Shown piece by piece: positions 34,048-42,264 of a DNA stretch of 61,006 bases (positions are counted from its first letter, which is position 1; each line of letters begins with the position of its first letter). The DNA lies in the NCBI GenBank assembly GCA_016210565.1, contig JACQUA010000237.1, positions 1 through 61,006 on the forward strand, in the 5' to 3' direction. A program made the translations under genes and the position numbers. This stretch comes from Chloroflexota bacterium (lineage in GTDB: Bacteria; Chloroflexota; Dehalococcoidia; JACQUA01). The notes beneath the pieces were generated by a model. It made no database searches, was not told the origin of the DNA, and worked only from the letters and a program-made list of their open reading frames with translations.

Positions 34048-34860
34048 TCACTCCAATCCAGCTCTCACAGGCAGGGACGCCTGTGGTACCGGGGTAGTCC
34101 GCGCCATCCTGAAGGGAGCGTTGTCGATGCCGTGCTCCTCGTTCCACTGAAGCGCGCTGAGGAGCTGGCCGGTGACCCCCACCGAATCGTCTGAGGCGAG
34201 ATAGACTATGGAGTCGCGGATAACCGGGGGGCGCAGCATGAACCCGGAATCGCTGTGGGCTACGGCGAGAACGGGCGGTGTGGCCGTGAGGGCCCCGGGG
34301 CTCAGGGCATTCACCCGGATACCGGAGGATGCCAGCTCAATGGCCATGACCCGGGTGAGGGTGTCCACGCCGGATTTGGAGGCGCAGTAGGCGCCGAAAT
34401 TGGCCTTTGCCAGACTGCCCATGCCCGATATGTTGATGATGACGCCGCTCCCTTGCGTAATCATGGTAGCGAGTACGGCCCTGGAACAGAGGAAAGTCCC
34501 TGTCAGGTTGGTGTCTACGACCTCCTGCCAGTTCTCAAGGCTCAGGTCTTTGACCGGACCCCAGCCTGGATGGGCGCCGAACCCGATTCCGGCGTTGTTA
34601 ACCAGGATGTCTGTCCGGCCGAATTCCGCCAATGTCCTTTCCACCGCCCGCATTACCTGGCGCTCCTTCGAGACATTGGCTTGGACGGGCAGGGCTTTCC
34701 TGCCGGCGTTCCGCACCTCGCGGGCAACGCCGCAGGCGTTACGCCAGTTCACGTCTACCAGCGCCAGGTGCGCGCCTTCCCTGGCCAGGGCCAGGGCGAT
34801 TTCCCTGCCCAGGCCTCCGCCCCCGCCGGTGACGATGGCGACCTTATTTTTCAATTTCAT
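34048..34860 (-). CDS. Short-chain dehydrogenase/reductase (SDR)
   Basis: 270-residue NAD(P)-dependent oxidoreductase with a classical SDR fold. Seen: cofactor motif TGGGGGLGRE (residues about 11-20); VDVN ending the second strand, which favours NAD; NNAG; the catalytic Ser in ISGMGS; and the Tyr/Lys pair in YCASK. The C-terminal tail after NAPFRMA is TTPVPQASLPVRAG, encoded by the CACAGGCAGGGACGCCTGTG hairpin repeat, so the native end seems to have been replaced or extended by a repeat. The substrate is not deducible; a hydroxyacyl or alcohol intermediate is plausible. Confidence 0.9.
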   Translation of the reverse strand: MKLKNKVAIVTGGGGGLGREIALALAREGAHLALVDVNWRNACGVAREVRNAGRKALPVQANVSKERQVMRAVERTLAEFGRTDILVNNAGIGFGAHPGWGPVKDLSLENWQEVVDTNLTGTFLCSRAVLATMITQGSGVIINISGMGSLAKANFGAYCASKSGVDTLTRVMAIELASSGIRVNALSPGALTATPPVLAVAHSDSGFMLRPPVIRDSIVYLASDDSVGVTGQLLSALQWNEEHGIDNAPFRMARTTPVPQASLPVRAGLE

Positions 34861-35174
34861 GGTCTTGTTGGTTCCTGAAACAATGTATGCTGGGTCAGGC
34901 AGACACCGGCCCGCTGTCGGGTCTCACAGGCGCGGAGGCCTGTGGCACCGGGTGCGGGCAACCGGGGCCGGGAATCTTCTAATCTTGCTACGGAAGTGTC
35001 ACCCTGAGCCGAAGCCCTGAGCAGAGCGAAGGGGCAGTCGAAGGGTCTTTCGTCTCGTACCCCGCCCCAAAGGATTCTTCGACTACGCTCGCTTCGCTCA
35101 GAATGACAGGGCGTTTTCATCCCTTCATGGTGCGCCATCGGCGCATGATAGATTGAATCTGTAATCTTCAATCC
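34861..35174. repeat. Repeat block between the SDR and M24 genes
   Basis: Bases 34921-34946 form a CACAGGCGCGGAGGCCTGTG hairpin. Bases 34999-35109 carry both halves of the CACCCTGAGCCGAAGCCCTG / TTCGACTACGCTCGCTTCGC family. No gene. Confidence 0.7.
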
Positions 35175-36416
35175 TTAAAGCGGGGCCTCCAGTATGCGGT
35201 CCCGTACCATATGGTCCATGATCTCGCCGCCGTTCTCGGTCACCACCACCATGTTCTCCAGGCGCACCCCGCCTACCCGGTGTTCTCCCTCCAGGCTTTC
35301 GACGGCCAGGGTCATTCCGGTCTCGAAGACCTGGGGGTGCTTCAGGGACCACTGCCGGGCGATGACGGGCAAGTCGTATGAGCCGACGATGCCCAGGCCG
35401 TGCCCGATTTCCACCGACAGGACCTCCACCTCGTCCTTGTAGCCCCAGCTACTGGCCGGAGGGAAGTGCTTGGCGGCGTCGGCGGTGGTGGCCCCGGGTT
35501 TGATGGCGTCGATGATGGCGTCAATCCGGTCCAGGAGCCTCTTGTACCAGTCCTTTTCCTTGTCGTTCGGCTTCCGGCCCACGATGAAGGTCCGGTAGTT
35601 GCAACTGGCGTATCCCAGGTAGCTGATGCCGCAAAGGGCGGGATAGACCAGGTCCCCGGTCTGAATGATCCTGCCGGTGCTGGCGGTGCCTCTTTCGAAG
35701 GTCAGCGGCCCCGATAGCCAGCTCGGCGCCCTCAAATCGTCGGCGCCGCCTTCGATGAGGGCGTCGCTCACCTGGCGGTTAAGGTCTGTGTCCCGAACGC
35801 CGGGCCGCAGCGCCGCCCAGATCTTGTACCACGCTGATTCCACTATGGCAGCGACCATCTTCAGGCAGTTGATCTCATCCTGGTTCTTGATGCTCCGGGT
35901 CTCCTGCATCAGGGCGTGGGCGTTGGAACAATGGAGTTTGGCCCTTTCCAGGGCGCCCACGCCCACGTTGTCAACGCCGACGACCCCCAGTTTTTCTCCG
36001 GTCAGTCCCCTCTGCTTCAGCTCCTCGTAGATTTCCGCGGCGAACAGGTCGGACTCTTCCTTCGTGGCCTCGGGGCCGGGGGAGCCGCCCAGCCACGACC
36101 GGGCGATGCGCCAGTTCTTTATCCAGGGCGCCTGGTCGGGCATCTGCTGGAACCATCCGGCGTGTTCGAAGACCACAGGCTCGTGCTCGGCAAAGAATAG
36201 CACATATCTTAGCTGGGGAGCAAAAGCCAGCCCCCGCAGGCCCGTGAGATAACGGATGTTATCGTTCGTCCCCGCCAGGAGCGCCGGCACCCCGTGCTTG
36301 CGCATGATCTGGCGCGCCCGGGCGGCCCGTTGCTCCCTCATGCGGGCCACGTTAATCCGTTCCTGCCAGTCGGCGATGCTGTTACCGAAGGTCAGTTTGC
36401 TTGCCATTCTTGGCAT
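35175..36416 (-). CDS. M24 (pita-bread fold) family protein lacking the two metal-site aspartates
   Basis: 413-residue protein with a creatinase N-terminal domain (residues about 25-165) and an M24 catalytic domain. Family enzymes normally show GDLVxIDxG followed by SDxTRTF; here the segment reads GDLVYPALCGISYLGYASCN then YRTF, so both bridging Asp ligands are missing. His in EIGHGLGIVG, Glu in AVESLEGEH and Glu in VRLENMVVV remain. That pattern fits a non-metal member such as creatinase, or a repurposed lyase or hydrolase, better than an aminopeptidase. No signal peptide. Start ATG 36416 follows AGGAGGTAC. Confidence 0.85.
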   Translation of the reverse strand: MPRMASKLTFGNSIADWQERINVARMREQRAARARQIMRKHGVPALLAGTNDNIRYLTGLRGLAFAPQLRYVLFFAEHEPVVFEHAGWFQQMPDQAPWIKNWRIARSWLGGSPGPEATKEESDLFAAEIYEELKQRGLTGEKLGVVGVDNVGVGALERAKLHCSNAHALMQETRSIKNQDEINCLKMVAAIVESAWYKIWAALRPGVRDTDLNRQVSDALIEGGADDLRAPSWLSGPLTFERGTASTGRIIQTGDLVYPALCGISYLGYASCNYRTFIVGRKPNDKEKDWYKRLLDRIDAIIDAIKPGATTADAAKHFPPASSWGYKDEVEVLSVEIGHGLGIVGSYDLPVIARQWSLKHPQVFETGMTLAVESLEGEHRVGGVRLENMVVVTENGGEIMDHMVRDRILEAPL

Positions 36417-36460
36417 AACGTGTACCTCCTGAACATAGAACTAACTACTAATATCAAGCT

Positions 36461-36804
36461 CCCCCTTTTTCAAACTGACCGTGCCCCACATCTCGGGCTG
36501 GACACAGAGGACCGGTACCACAGGCCTCCGTGCCTGTGAGCCCCGGACTTCGAGACGGCGACTTGTTGTGCGAACGATCGTTGTTGGAGTACGAATCGGA
36601 GGAGCGGTATTCCTCGTTAACAACATTAACTTGCCTTGTTCAAATCCAGCGCTCACAGGCCCCGATGGATCGGGGTGGTACCGGTTATCCGCAACGTTGA
36701 CTTAGAGCAGTCAATCTATTGGCTACGCCCATGTCCCACATCTCAAGAGACCCTCTGTGTCCAGCAACCGAAATTATGGGTAAAGATCAGTTTTTCAAAG
36801 GGGA
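36461..36804. repeat. Inverted-repeat element in the M24 / Mo-protein gap
   Basis: CTGGACACAGAGG (36498-36510) and CCTCTGTGTCCAG (36752-36764) are perfect complements. Further out, CCCCTTTTTCAAACTGA and TCAGTTTTTCAAAGGGG (36787-36803) pair imperfectly. The interior carries two CACAGGC hairpin-family members (about 36519 and 36652). The size, about 345 bp, fits a degenerate non-autonomous element. Confidence 0.55.
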
Positions 36805-36813
36805 GATGGTTGT

Positions 36814-38997
36814 TCAGTCTACTTTGGAAATCCGGCACTGGCACATATGGGGCCAGCCTCCGGTTATCGGGTCGCATTTCTCAGGGTCGTCATCGATGAG
36901 GACGTTGACGTTGGACTGCCATAGCCCGAACAGGTTTGGCTCCTCTCCGGCCTGCTCCGGGAACCACCACCCGTTCTGGGCATGGACCACCTTCGGGTCG
37001 GTCCCCCGAAGAAGCTCGCACCTCAGCTTGACTTTGCCCAGCGGGGTCTCGATCCACACCCAGTCGCCCAGGGCTATCCCATGTTCCTTCGCCGTGGCAG
37101 GATGTATCTGGACCAGGGGATCGGGATGTTTGTCGCGCATTGATTTGATCTGCCGGTGCTCGGTGTGATAGAAATACCTGGTCCTGAAGCCGGTGGTCAG
37201 GATGAGGGGATAGGATGCCGCAAGACCGGGGCTGGCCACGGCGGTGTCCCGGGGTTCTTGGTAGGCCGGCAAGGGGTCATACCCCAGCCCTTCGAAGATG
37301 GTGGAATACAATTCGACTTTGCCGGTAGGGGTGGCAAAGCCGGATTTTTCGTATTTCCTGTAGTCGCCGGCGGAGGCGACCCCCCGGACCTTTTCCACGA
37401 ACTCCCTGAAAGTGTACCCGAGGCCCTTCAACTGGTAGTCGAACACGTCTTCCAGGGCCGGCCAGGGCCAGTCCTCCCCCAGTCTTATGCCGAGGCCGCG
37501 GAAGAAATCATAGTCGTTCCGCCTTTCGAACTCCGGTTCCACCGCCTTGACGCCAGCGACGACAAAGTTCCTGGATAGCTCGAAGCGGCTGAGGATCGGT
37601 CTTTCTAGCCAGTCGGCGGCGGGCAGCACGTAGTCGGCTATCATGGCCGTGGGCGTCATGAAGTAGTCGATGACCGCCAGGAGGTCAAGAGATTTCAGGG
37701 CGTCGTATACCAGCCTGGTATTGGTAGCTTGCAGGAGCGGATTGTTGGCATGGACTATGTGGGCCTTCACCGGGTAGGGCTTGCCCGTCAGCATGGCGCG
37801 CCACAGATAGGCCGGGCTGCAGTTGAAACCGTTGGCCGAGACCATGGTGCCCGAGTAATCCAGTTTGGCCAGGTTCTCAACGACGGCCTCATATCCGGAC
37901 GACGCCAGAAGCTTGTACTTTCCCCCCCCAAGCTGCTTGTCTCTCTGCTGGGGAGACAGCCTTTCGTACCCCTCAAGCTCGGAATCCGGTATGATCTTGC
38001 GTATGTCGCCGGTCAGGGCCGGGACGCTCTCTCCCCCTTCCACGTCCAGATTGCCGGTGATGGCCCGCAGGATGGCGATGCTGCGGCAGGCCTGGGTCGA
38101 GTTGACTCCTATCTGGTCGGGCTTGAGCCCCCAGGGTATGATGGCGGGCCTGGCGGCAGCATACATCCGCGCCGCTTCGATAATCTGCCCGGCGGGAACG
38201 CCCGTGATCCCCGACACCCTGTCCGGGGTGTAGGCAGCAACCCGTTCCCTCAGCCTGTCGAAGCCGTGGGTGTATTTCTCGACGAAGTCGCGGTCGTAAA
38301 GCCCTTCGCCGATAATGACATTCAACCAGCCGAGCGCCATGGCGCCGTCCGTCTGCGGCCTGAGGTTGAGCCAGAGGTCTCCGATCCTGGCAGCCTCGAT
38401 GCGCCTCGGATCAACCACGATGATTTTCGTTCCGGTCTTTCTGGCCTTTTTCATCGCTTCCCACAGGACCGGGCTGGTCTCGGTGGGGTTCGAACCCCAG
38501 ACAACGATGCATCTGGCGCTAGTGGAAAGCGAGGCCAGGCGGGTGTTGGTATCGGCGCCGTAGGTCAGGACGTTGATGGTAGCCGTGTTGCAGCGGCAGA
38601 TGATGCCCGGGGAGGTGTAGTTCGGGCTGCCCAGGAGATTGAAGAACCGGGAAAACATCCAGCTCCGGTTCCGGCCGGTGCCCTTGCTGCCGGATATCGC
38701 CTCCGGGCCATATTTGGCTCTCACCTCAGAGAGTTTGCCCGCGATTTCGTCCAGGGCCTGGTCCCAGCTAATTTGTTGCCACTTTCCTTCGCCCCTGGCG
38801 CCGGTCCTTTTGAGGGGATGGTTGAGGCGGGAAGGATGATAATGGACTTCAGGGCCGATGGCTATCCTGGCGCACACGGCGCCCTTCCGCACCGGGTCGG
38901 AGGTATCGGCGCGGACTTTGACCACGCGTCCCTTGTCCACGGTGGCCAGGACGCAGCAGTTCAGATGACAGAATTCACAGCAGACTTTTTTGATCAT
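36814..38997 (-). CDS. Acetylene-hydratase-like Mo/W-bis-pterin protein
   Basis: 727-residue single-subunit member of the DMSO-reductase superfamily. Its length (acetylene hydratase has about 730 residues) and internal segments (ISWDQALDEIA, FNLLGSPNYTS, MTPTAMIADYVLPAADWLERP, TPTGKVELYS) most resemble acetylene hydratase. Seen: cluster ligands C-x2-C-x3-C in CEFCHLNC plus GAVCARI, and a metal-ligand cysteine in IICRCNTATIN. The active-site Asp that acetylene hydratase has inside its CDINC motif is His here (CHLNC), so hydration of acetylene is unlikely. No signal peptide and no adjacent Fe-S subunit. It may be another non-redox or ferredoxin-linked enzyme. Confidence 0.88.
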   Translation of the reverse strand: MIKKVCCEFCHLNCCVLATVDKGRVVKVRADTSDPVRKGAVCARIAIGPEVHYHPSRLNHPLKRTGARGEGKWQQISWDQALDEIAGKLSEVRAKYGPEAISGSKGTGRNRSWMFSRFFNLLGSPNYTSPGIICRCNTATINVLTYGADTNTRLASLSTSARCIVVWGSNPTETSPVLWEAMKKARKTGTKIIVVDPRRIEAARIGDLWLNLRPQTDGAMALGWLNVIIGEGLYDRDFVEKYTHGFDRLRERVAAYTPDRVSGITGVPAGQIIEAARMYAAARPAIIPWGLKPDQIGVNSTQACRSIAILRAITGNLDVEGGESVPALTGDIRKIIPDSELEGYERLSPQQRDKQLGGGKYKLLASSGYEAVVENLAKLDYSGTMVSANGFNCSPAYLWRAMLTGKPYPVKAHIVHANNPLLQATNTRLVYDALKSLDLLAVIDYFMTPTAMIADYVLPAADWLERPILSRFELSRNFVVAGVKAVEPEFERRNDYDFFRGLGIRLGEDWPWPALEDVFDYQLKGLGYTFREFVEKVRGVASAGDYRKYEKSGFATPTGKVELYSTIFEGLGYDPLPAYQEPRDTAVASPGLAASYPLILTTGFRTRYFYHTEHRQIKSMRDKHPDPLVQIHPATAKEHGIALGDWVWIETPLGKVKLRCELLRGTDPKVVHAQNGWWFPEQAGEEPNLFGLWQSNVNVLIDDDPEKCDPITGGWPHMCQCRISKVD

Positions 38998-39057
38998 GAG
39001 ACCTTTCAGACCGAATGCGAGAACAATGATGGATCAACATGGCCGCTACGGTACCGT

Positions 39058-39513
39058 TCATGGATACGGATTGAGGTTCGATAAGTCAAGCCGCTGCGGC
39101 TTCGCGGGCCGAAACTTTGGCAACGTAAACCCTTGGATTGTATCCTCGAAAGTCACCTCCACCGGCATTCCTATCCCGACCTCTTCCGGGGCACAGCCAA
39201 CTATGTTACTTGGGAATAAAGGCCCCTCCTCTAGTTCAATCAATGCAAAAACATAGGGCACGTCTTCGTTAAATGCAGGGTCAAAGACTGTGTAATGAAT
39301 GTTGAATGCGAACACCGAGCCCCTTCCGCTGGCTTCCGCCCACTCCATGTTGTCAAAAAACGGATCGTTGGGGTGATTCCGACATAGAGACACCGGCCAA
39401 TATCTCGCCGAACATTTCTTACATGTCCACAGAAGGAACTTATGCAGCCGAAGTGCATCCCAGAACGCGCGGTGATCCTCATCGACGTCCGGCAATGGTT
39501 TAGTGAATCCCAC
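39058..39513 (-). CDS. DUF35 OB-fold protein with zinc ribbon (thiolase partner)
   Basis: 151-residue protein of the DUF35/ChsH2-C family, which binds thiolase-fold enzymes. Seen: an N-terminal helix (DEDHRAFWDALRLHKF); a rubredoxin-like zinc ribbon starting CKKCSARYWP with a further Cys in SLCRNHP; then an OB-fold (GRGSVFAFNIHY, PYVFALIELEEGP, GMPVEVTFED). The start is GTG 39513, two bases after the stop of the thiolase-like gene. The ribosome-binding site GAGGAGG sits inside that gene's last codons, so the two are translationally linked. It probably channels acyl-CoA substrates to its partner. Confidence 0.9.
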   Translation of the reverse strand: MGFTKPLPDVDEDHRAFWDALRLHKFLLWTCKKCSARYWPVSLCRNHPNDPFFDNMEWAEASGRGSVFAFNIHYTVFDPAFNEDVPYVFALIELEEGPLFPSNIVGCAPEEVGIGMPVEVTFEDTIQGFTLPKFRPAKPQRLDLSNLNPYP

Positions 39514-39515
39514 GG

Positions 39516-40709
39516 TTACCTCCTCAAGACCAGTGTGCTGTGAATCGAACACATTGGCTCCAGAATTTCCCCGCCGTGCCCACTGACGAGGCAGATTTCT
39601 GCGTCTTTCACCTGTCTTTCTCCGGCATCACCGCGTAGCTGCATAATAGCCTCCGACAAACCGGTGAAATCTATCATGTAATAGGCGGAAAGCATGCCGC
39701 CACCTGTGTTGACAGGGACGTCGCCACCATATGCGATATGGCCAGCCTGGACGAACGGCCCCCCCTCGCCTTTCTTGCACCATCCGTAGTCTTCCAACTG
39801 CAAGAGCACCTCAGCAGTAAAACAATCATACAATTGGGCTAGATTTACGTCCCGCAATTCAATCTGCGCTTGCCGGAATGCTGCTTCTTTGGCCGTACGA
39901 ACTGGCAACCGGGTATAGCTGGTCTTTTGCCACCAATCTTGTGCTGCCGCTTCCCCAAATCCTATCCCGGCCACGTAGATTGGACGTCTGCGCAAAGCCT
40001 TTGCCCTGTCAGCGGTCGTTAGCACGATGGCTATTGCCGCATCACTGACCAGGCAAAAGTCGTACTTTCGGTACGGCCAGACCATGAAAGGGGACGCCAG
40101 ATACTCTTCCACGGTCAGGGGGCGTTTGTACATTCGCGCAAGGGGATTCTTGCAGGCCCACTGACGAATTGACACCGCTACCGCGCCTAGCTGTTCACAG
40201 GTTGTGCCAAATTCATGCATATGCCGGGAAGCGAGAAGACTATGGACGCTTGCAGCACGAGTCGCTCCAAATGTGAGTGTGTATTGTCCCTCTTTGGGTA
40301 TGTGTCCTGCAGCCCCAACCTCCCCTTTTTCTCTCAATCGCCGGCTTCGTGTCCGACGCGTCATGCCTATTGCTATGGCTACATATCGGGCGCATCCGAG
40401 TTCAAGCATTTTGGCGCCGAGGGCTATTGATAGTGCCGCAGCGGTGCCGCCACGTCCCACGCTGAAAAAGAAGTTGAAAGGAATACCAAGAACGCGAGGG
40501 AATGCGTCTATTGATTCAGCAGATATGGCGGGACCCGCGGCCAATTTTCCCTCGATAGCTCCATCTACGTCTTGCAGCTTTAGGCCCGCGTCCTCAATGG
40601 CCAGTCTGGCAGCCTCGGCTTCCAACGCTCGAGCCGTAAAGCCTGGTTTTGGGTCCAACACCAGCCCCAACCCGGCAATAGCATTCTCTTTTGAACTCCG
40701 TCCGGTCAT
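39516..40709 (-). CDS. Thiolase-fold protein without the acylating cysteine (Ltp2-like)
   Basis: 397-residue thiolase-superfamily protein of the SCP-x/lipid-transfer type. Where thiolases carry the acylated Cys (SCASG-like), this sequence reads FFFSVGRGGTAAALSIALG with no Cys. It keeps YDCFTAEVLLQLEDYG and the GHGGEILEP region. In steroid-degrading Ltp2, a homolog that also lacks this Cys and binds a DUF35 domain, the reaction is retro-aldol cleavage of a beta-hydroxyacyl-CoA; by analogy this may be an aldolase. It is the first gene of a two-gene unit with the DUF35 gene. The GC content is lower than that of its neighbours. Confidence 0.87.
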   Translation of the reverse strand: MTGRSSKENAIAGLGLVLDPKPGFTARALEAEAARLAIEDAGLKLQDVDGAIEGKLAAGPAISAESIDAFPRVLGIPFNFFFSVGRGGTAAALSIALGAKMLELGCARYVAIAIGMTRRTRSRRLREKGEVGAAGHIPKEGQYTLTFGATRAASVHSLLASRHMHEFGTTCEQLGAVAVSIRQWACKNPLARMYKRPLTVEEYLASPFMVWPYRKYDFCLVSDAAIAIVLTTADRAKALRRRPIYVAGIGFGEAAAQDWWQKTSYTRLPVRTAKEAAFRQAQIELRDVNLAQLYDCFTAEVLLQLEDYGWCKKGEGGPFVQAGHIAYGGDVPVNTGGGMLSAYYMIDFTGLSEAIMQLRGDAGERQVKDAEICLVSGHGGEILEPMCSIHSTLVLRR

Positions 40710-41028
40710 AATAATTGCCCCGATATATTCAGACTAAGGGTCTGTCAACAAATAACTGTAGCAAATCTTAGCCACGAATGAACACGAATGGACACGAAGT
40801 TACTTTTGTTAAGAAAGCACGGCACCATGATTAGGGGACTCCCAGAGCCATATCTATTCCATACCAACAGTTCTTGATAACTGCTTTCGTGTTCATTCGT
40901 GTCCATTCGTGGTTCCAGTTTTCTGTCTGCTTACACAATCGTCAATGAATACCAACCGTGTTGAGATGGTTATTGATAGACAGGCGCTAATACAAACGCA
41001 CTGAATCGCGGCGTTCGTATTAGTTGCT
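40710..41028. repeat. ACGAATGAACAC inverted repeat and mini palindrome
   Basis: Bases 40772-40800 and 40884-40915 form an inverted repeat of ACGAATGAACACGAATGGAC. Bases 40987-41023 are a short hairpin, CTAATACAAACGC/GCGTTCGTATTAG, whose arms match the outer ends of the element at 8350-8493. No gene. Confidence 0.75.
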
Positions 41029-42204
41029 TCACTTCCCAGCCTCCGCCAGTATCCCCTTCACGGCCTCTATTACCCTGGGAGTCCTTGAATCGAACTCGAC
41101 CGATTGCACATGCATTTTCTCTCCAGGTGAAGGTATGAAGATGGGATTCACGCCCTCGGTAGAAGCATCCAGCCGCCTGCTGGGACCCCCAGCACCTTTG
41201 GCGAAAACGGATTGGCCCTCTTTGGTCAACAGCCAGTTAACAAAAATCGCGGCAGCATTTGGATGAGGGGGTCTGGCTGCAACAGCCACTGCGCCAAACG
41301 ATGTAGTCACGTAATCGCCTTCGGCAGGTATCTTTATGGCTAGCGGCGCTCCCGCGGTTATGAAATCAGCTTTATACTGACCGCTGCCCCCCAGCATAAC
41401 CGCATATTTACCACGCGCGACTGTTTCCGTGTGGAGACGTGCATCTGAAAAGATAACGGGTTCTTGCTTTGTCATTAACTCTCTGAAAAACCCAATACCT
41501 TCATCCCAGCCGTATACCCTGGCTAAGTGGTTAGGCACGACAGTGCCTGCGGCAGGATCCAAGGGGTTAATCATGGTTACCTGGCCTTTGAATCTCGGCT
41601 TGAGCAAATCCTTATAGGAACTTATTTCGTCCTCCCTAACCAGGTCTTTGTTGTACACTATGGTTCGGCCAACCACCCTCAGCATTGAAATCGACATGTG
41701 ATCTTCTTTGTCATAATCGAATAGCTCGCCCCCTGCCCATGCCTTAGGGTCCAACACTTCAGGTAACATGAGCATTGGCTGAATGCGTCCCACGATGCCG
41801 TCTGGTTTGTATTGTAATAAGAAGTTAGTAGCTCCGGCTCCAAAAACATCGGCCAAATAAAGGCCGGCTCTCTGTTCTGTTTGGACCCTTGCCGAAAGCT
41901 CACCCGCCGCTAAGGGAGTAAACTCCAGGTCAATCCCGTATTTGGCTTTGAAAGCCGCAATTAGTGACGTCCTGAGTCCTGGTCCCCAGATAGAGATAGC
42001 GTACAGGCTGACGGTTCCCTCCTTCTTGGCTTCAGCCAGAGTGTTGTCCCACTTCTGCTGCCAGTCTGCTTGTGGTTTAGATGGCAGCTCTTTGGAGACT
42101 GGCGGCGCTACCTGGGTCGGAAGGGGCGCCTCCGCTGGCCTGCACGCACTGGCAAGCAACAAGCCGAGAACTGTGCCTAATGTAGTTAGAAGCATTCTGC
42201 TCAC
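41029..42204 (-). CDS. COG1840-like solute-binding lipoprotein 4
   Basis: 391-residue receptor lipoprotein. Seen: lipobox LASACR; WQQKWDNTLAEAKKEGTVSL; KYGIDLEFTP; TEQRAGLYLADVFG; MLMLPEVLDP; VARGKYAVMLGG; and HPNAAAIFVNWLLTKEGQ. The start is GTG 42204, eight bases after AAGGAG; upstream Met codons lie before the ribosome-binding site. It begins 60 bases after the BKACE stop on the same strand, so it is probably the distal gene of the hyuA-gamma-hyuB-BKACE operon. It has lower GC than the operon body, suggesting a separate origin. Confidence 0.88.
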   Translation of the reverse strand: MSRMLLTTLGTVLGLLLASACRPAEAPLPTQVAPPVSKELPSKPQADWQQKWDNTLAEAKKEGTVSLYAISIWGPGLRTSLIAAFKAKYGIDLEFTPLAAGELSARVQTEQRAGLYLADVFGAGATNFLLQYKPDGIVGRIQPMLMLPEVLDPKAWAGGELFDYDKEDHMSISMLRVVGRTIVYNKDLVREDEISSYKDLLKPRFKGQVTMINPLDPAAGTVVPNHLARVYGWDEGIGFFRELMTKQEPVIFSDARLHTETVARGKYAVMLGGSGQYKADFITAGAPLAIKIPAEGDYVTTSFGAVAVAARPPHPNAAAIFVNWLLTKEGQSVFAKGAGGPSRRLDASTEGVNPIFIPSPGEKMHVQSVEFDSRTPRVIEAVKGILAEAGK

Positions 42205-42264
42205 TGTCACTTCTCCTTTGTGCCAACTCGTCACAACAAGACTGGTTTGTGCGCTACATGACCG

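Noticed and set aside
36814-38997. Calling the 727-residue protein acetylene hydratase
   Set aside because: The overall resemblance is good, but the catalytic Asp in the first cluster motif is His, so the activity should not be assumed.
39516-40709. Calling this gene acetyl-CoA acetyltransferase
   Set aside because: The acylating Cys is missing at the expected position, so a true thiolase reaction is unlikely despite the fold.
40987-41023. Rho-independent terminator after receptor 4
   Set aside because: The hairpin is convincing but is not followed by a T-run on either strand, and its arms match the ends of the repeat element at 8350-8493.
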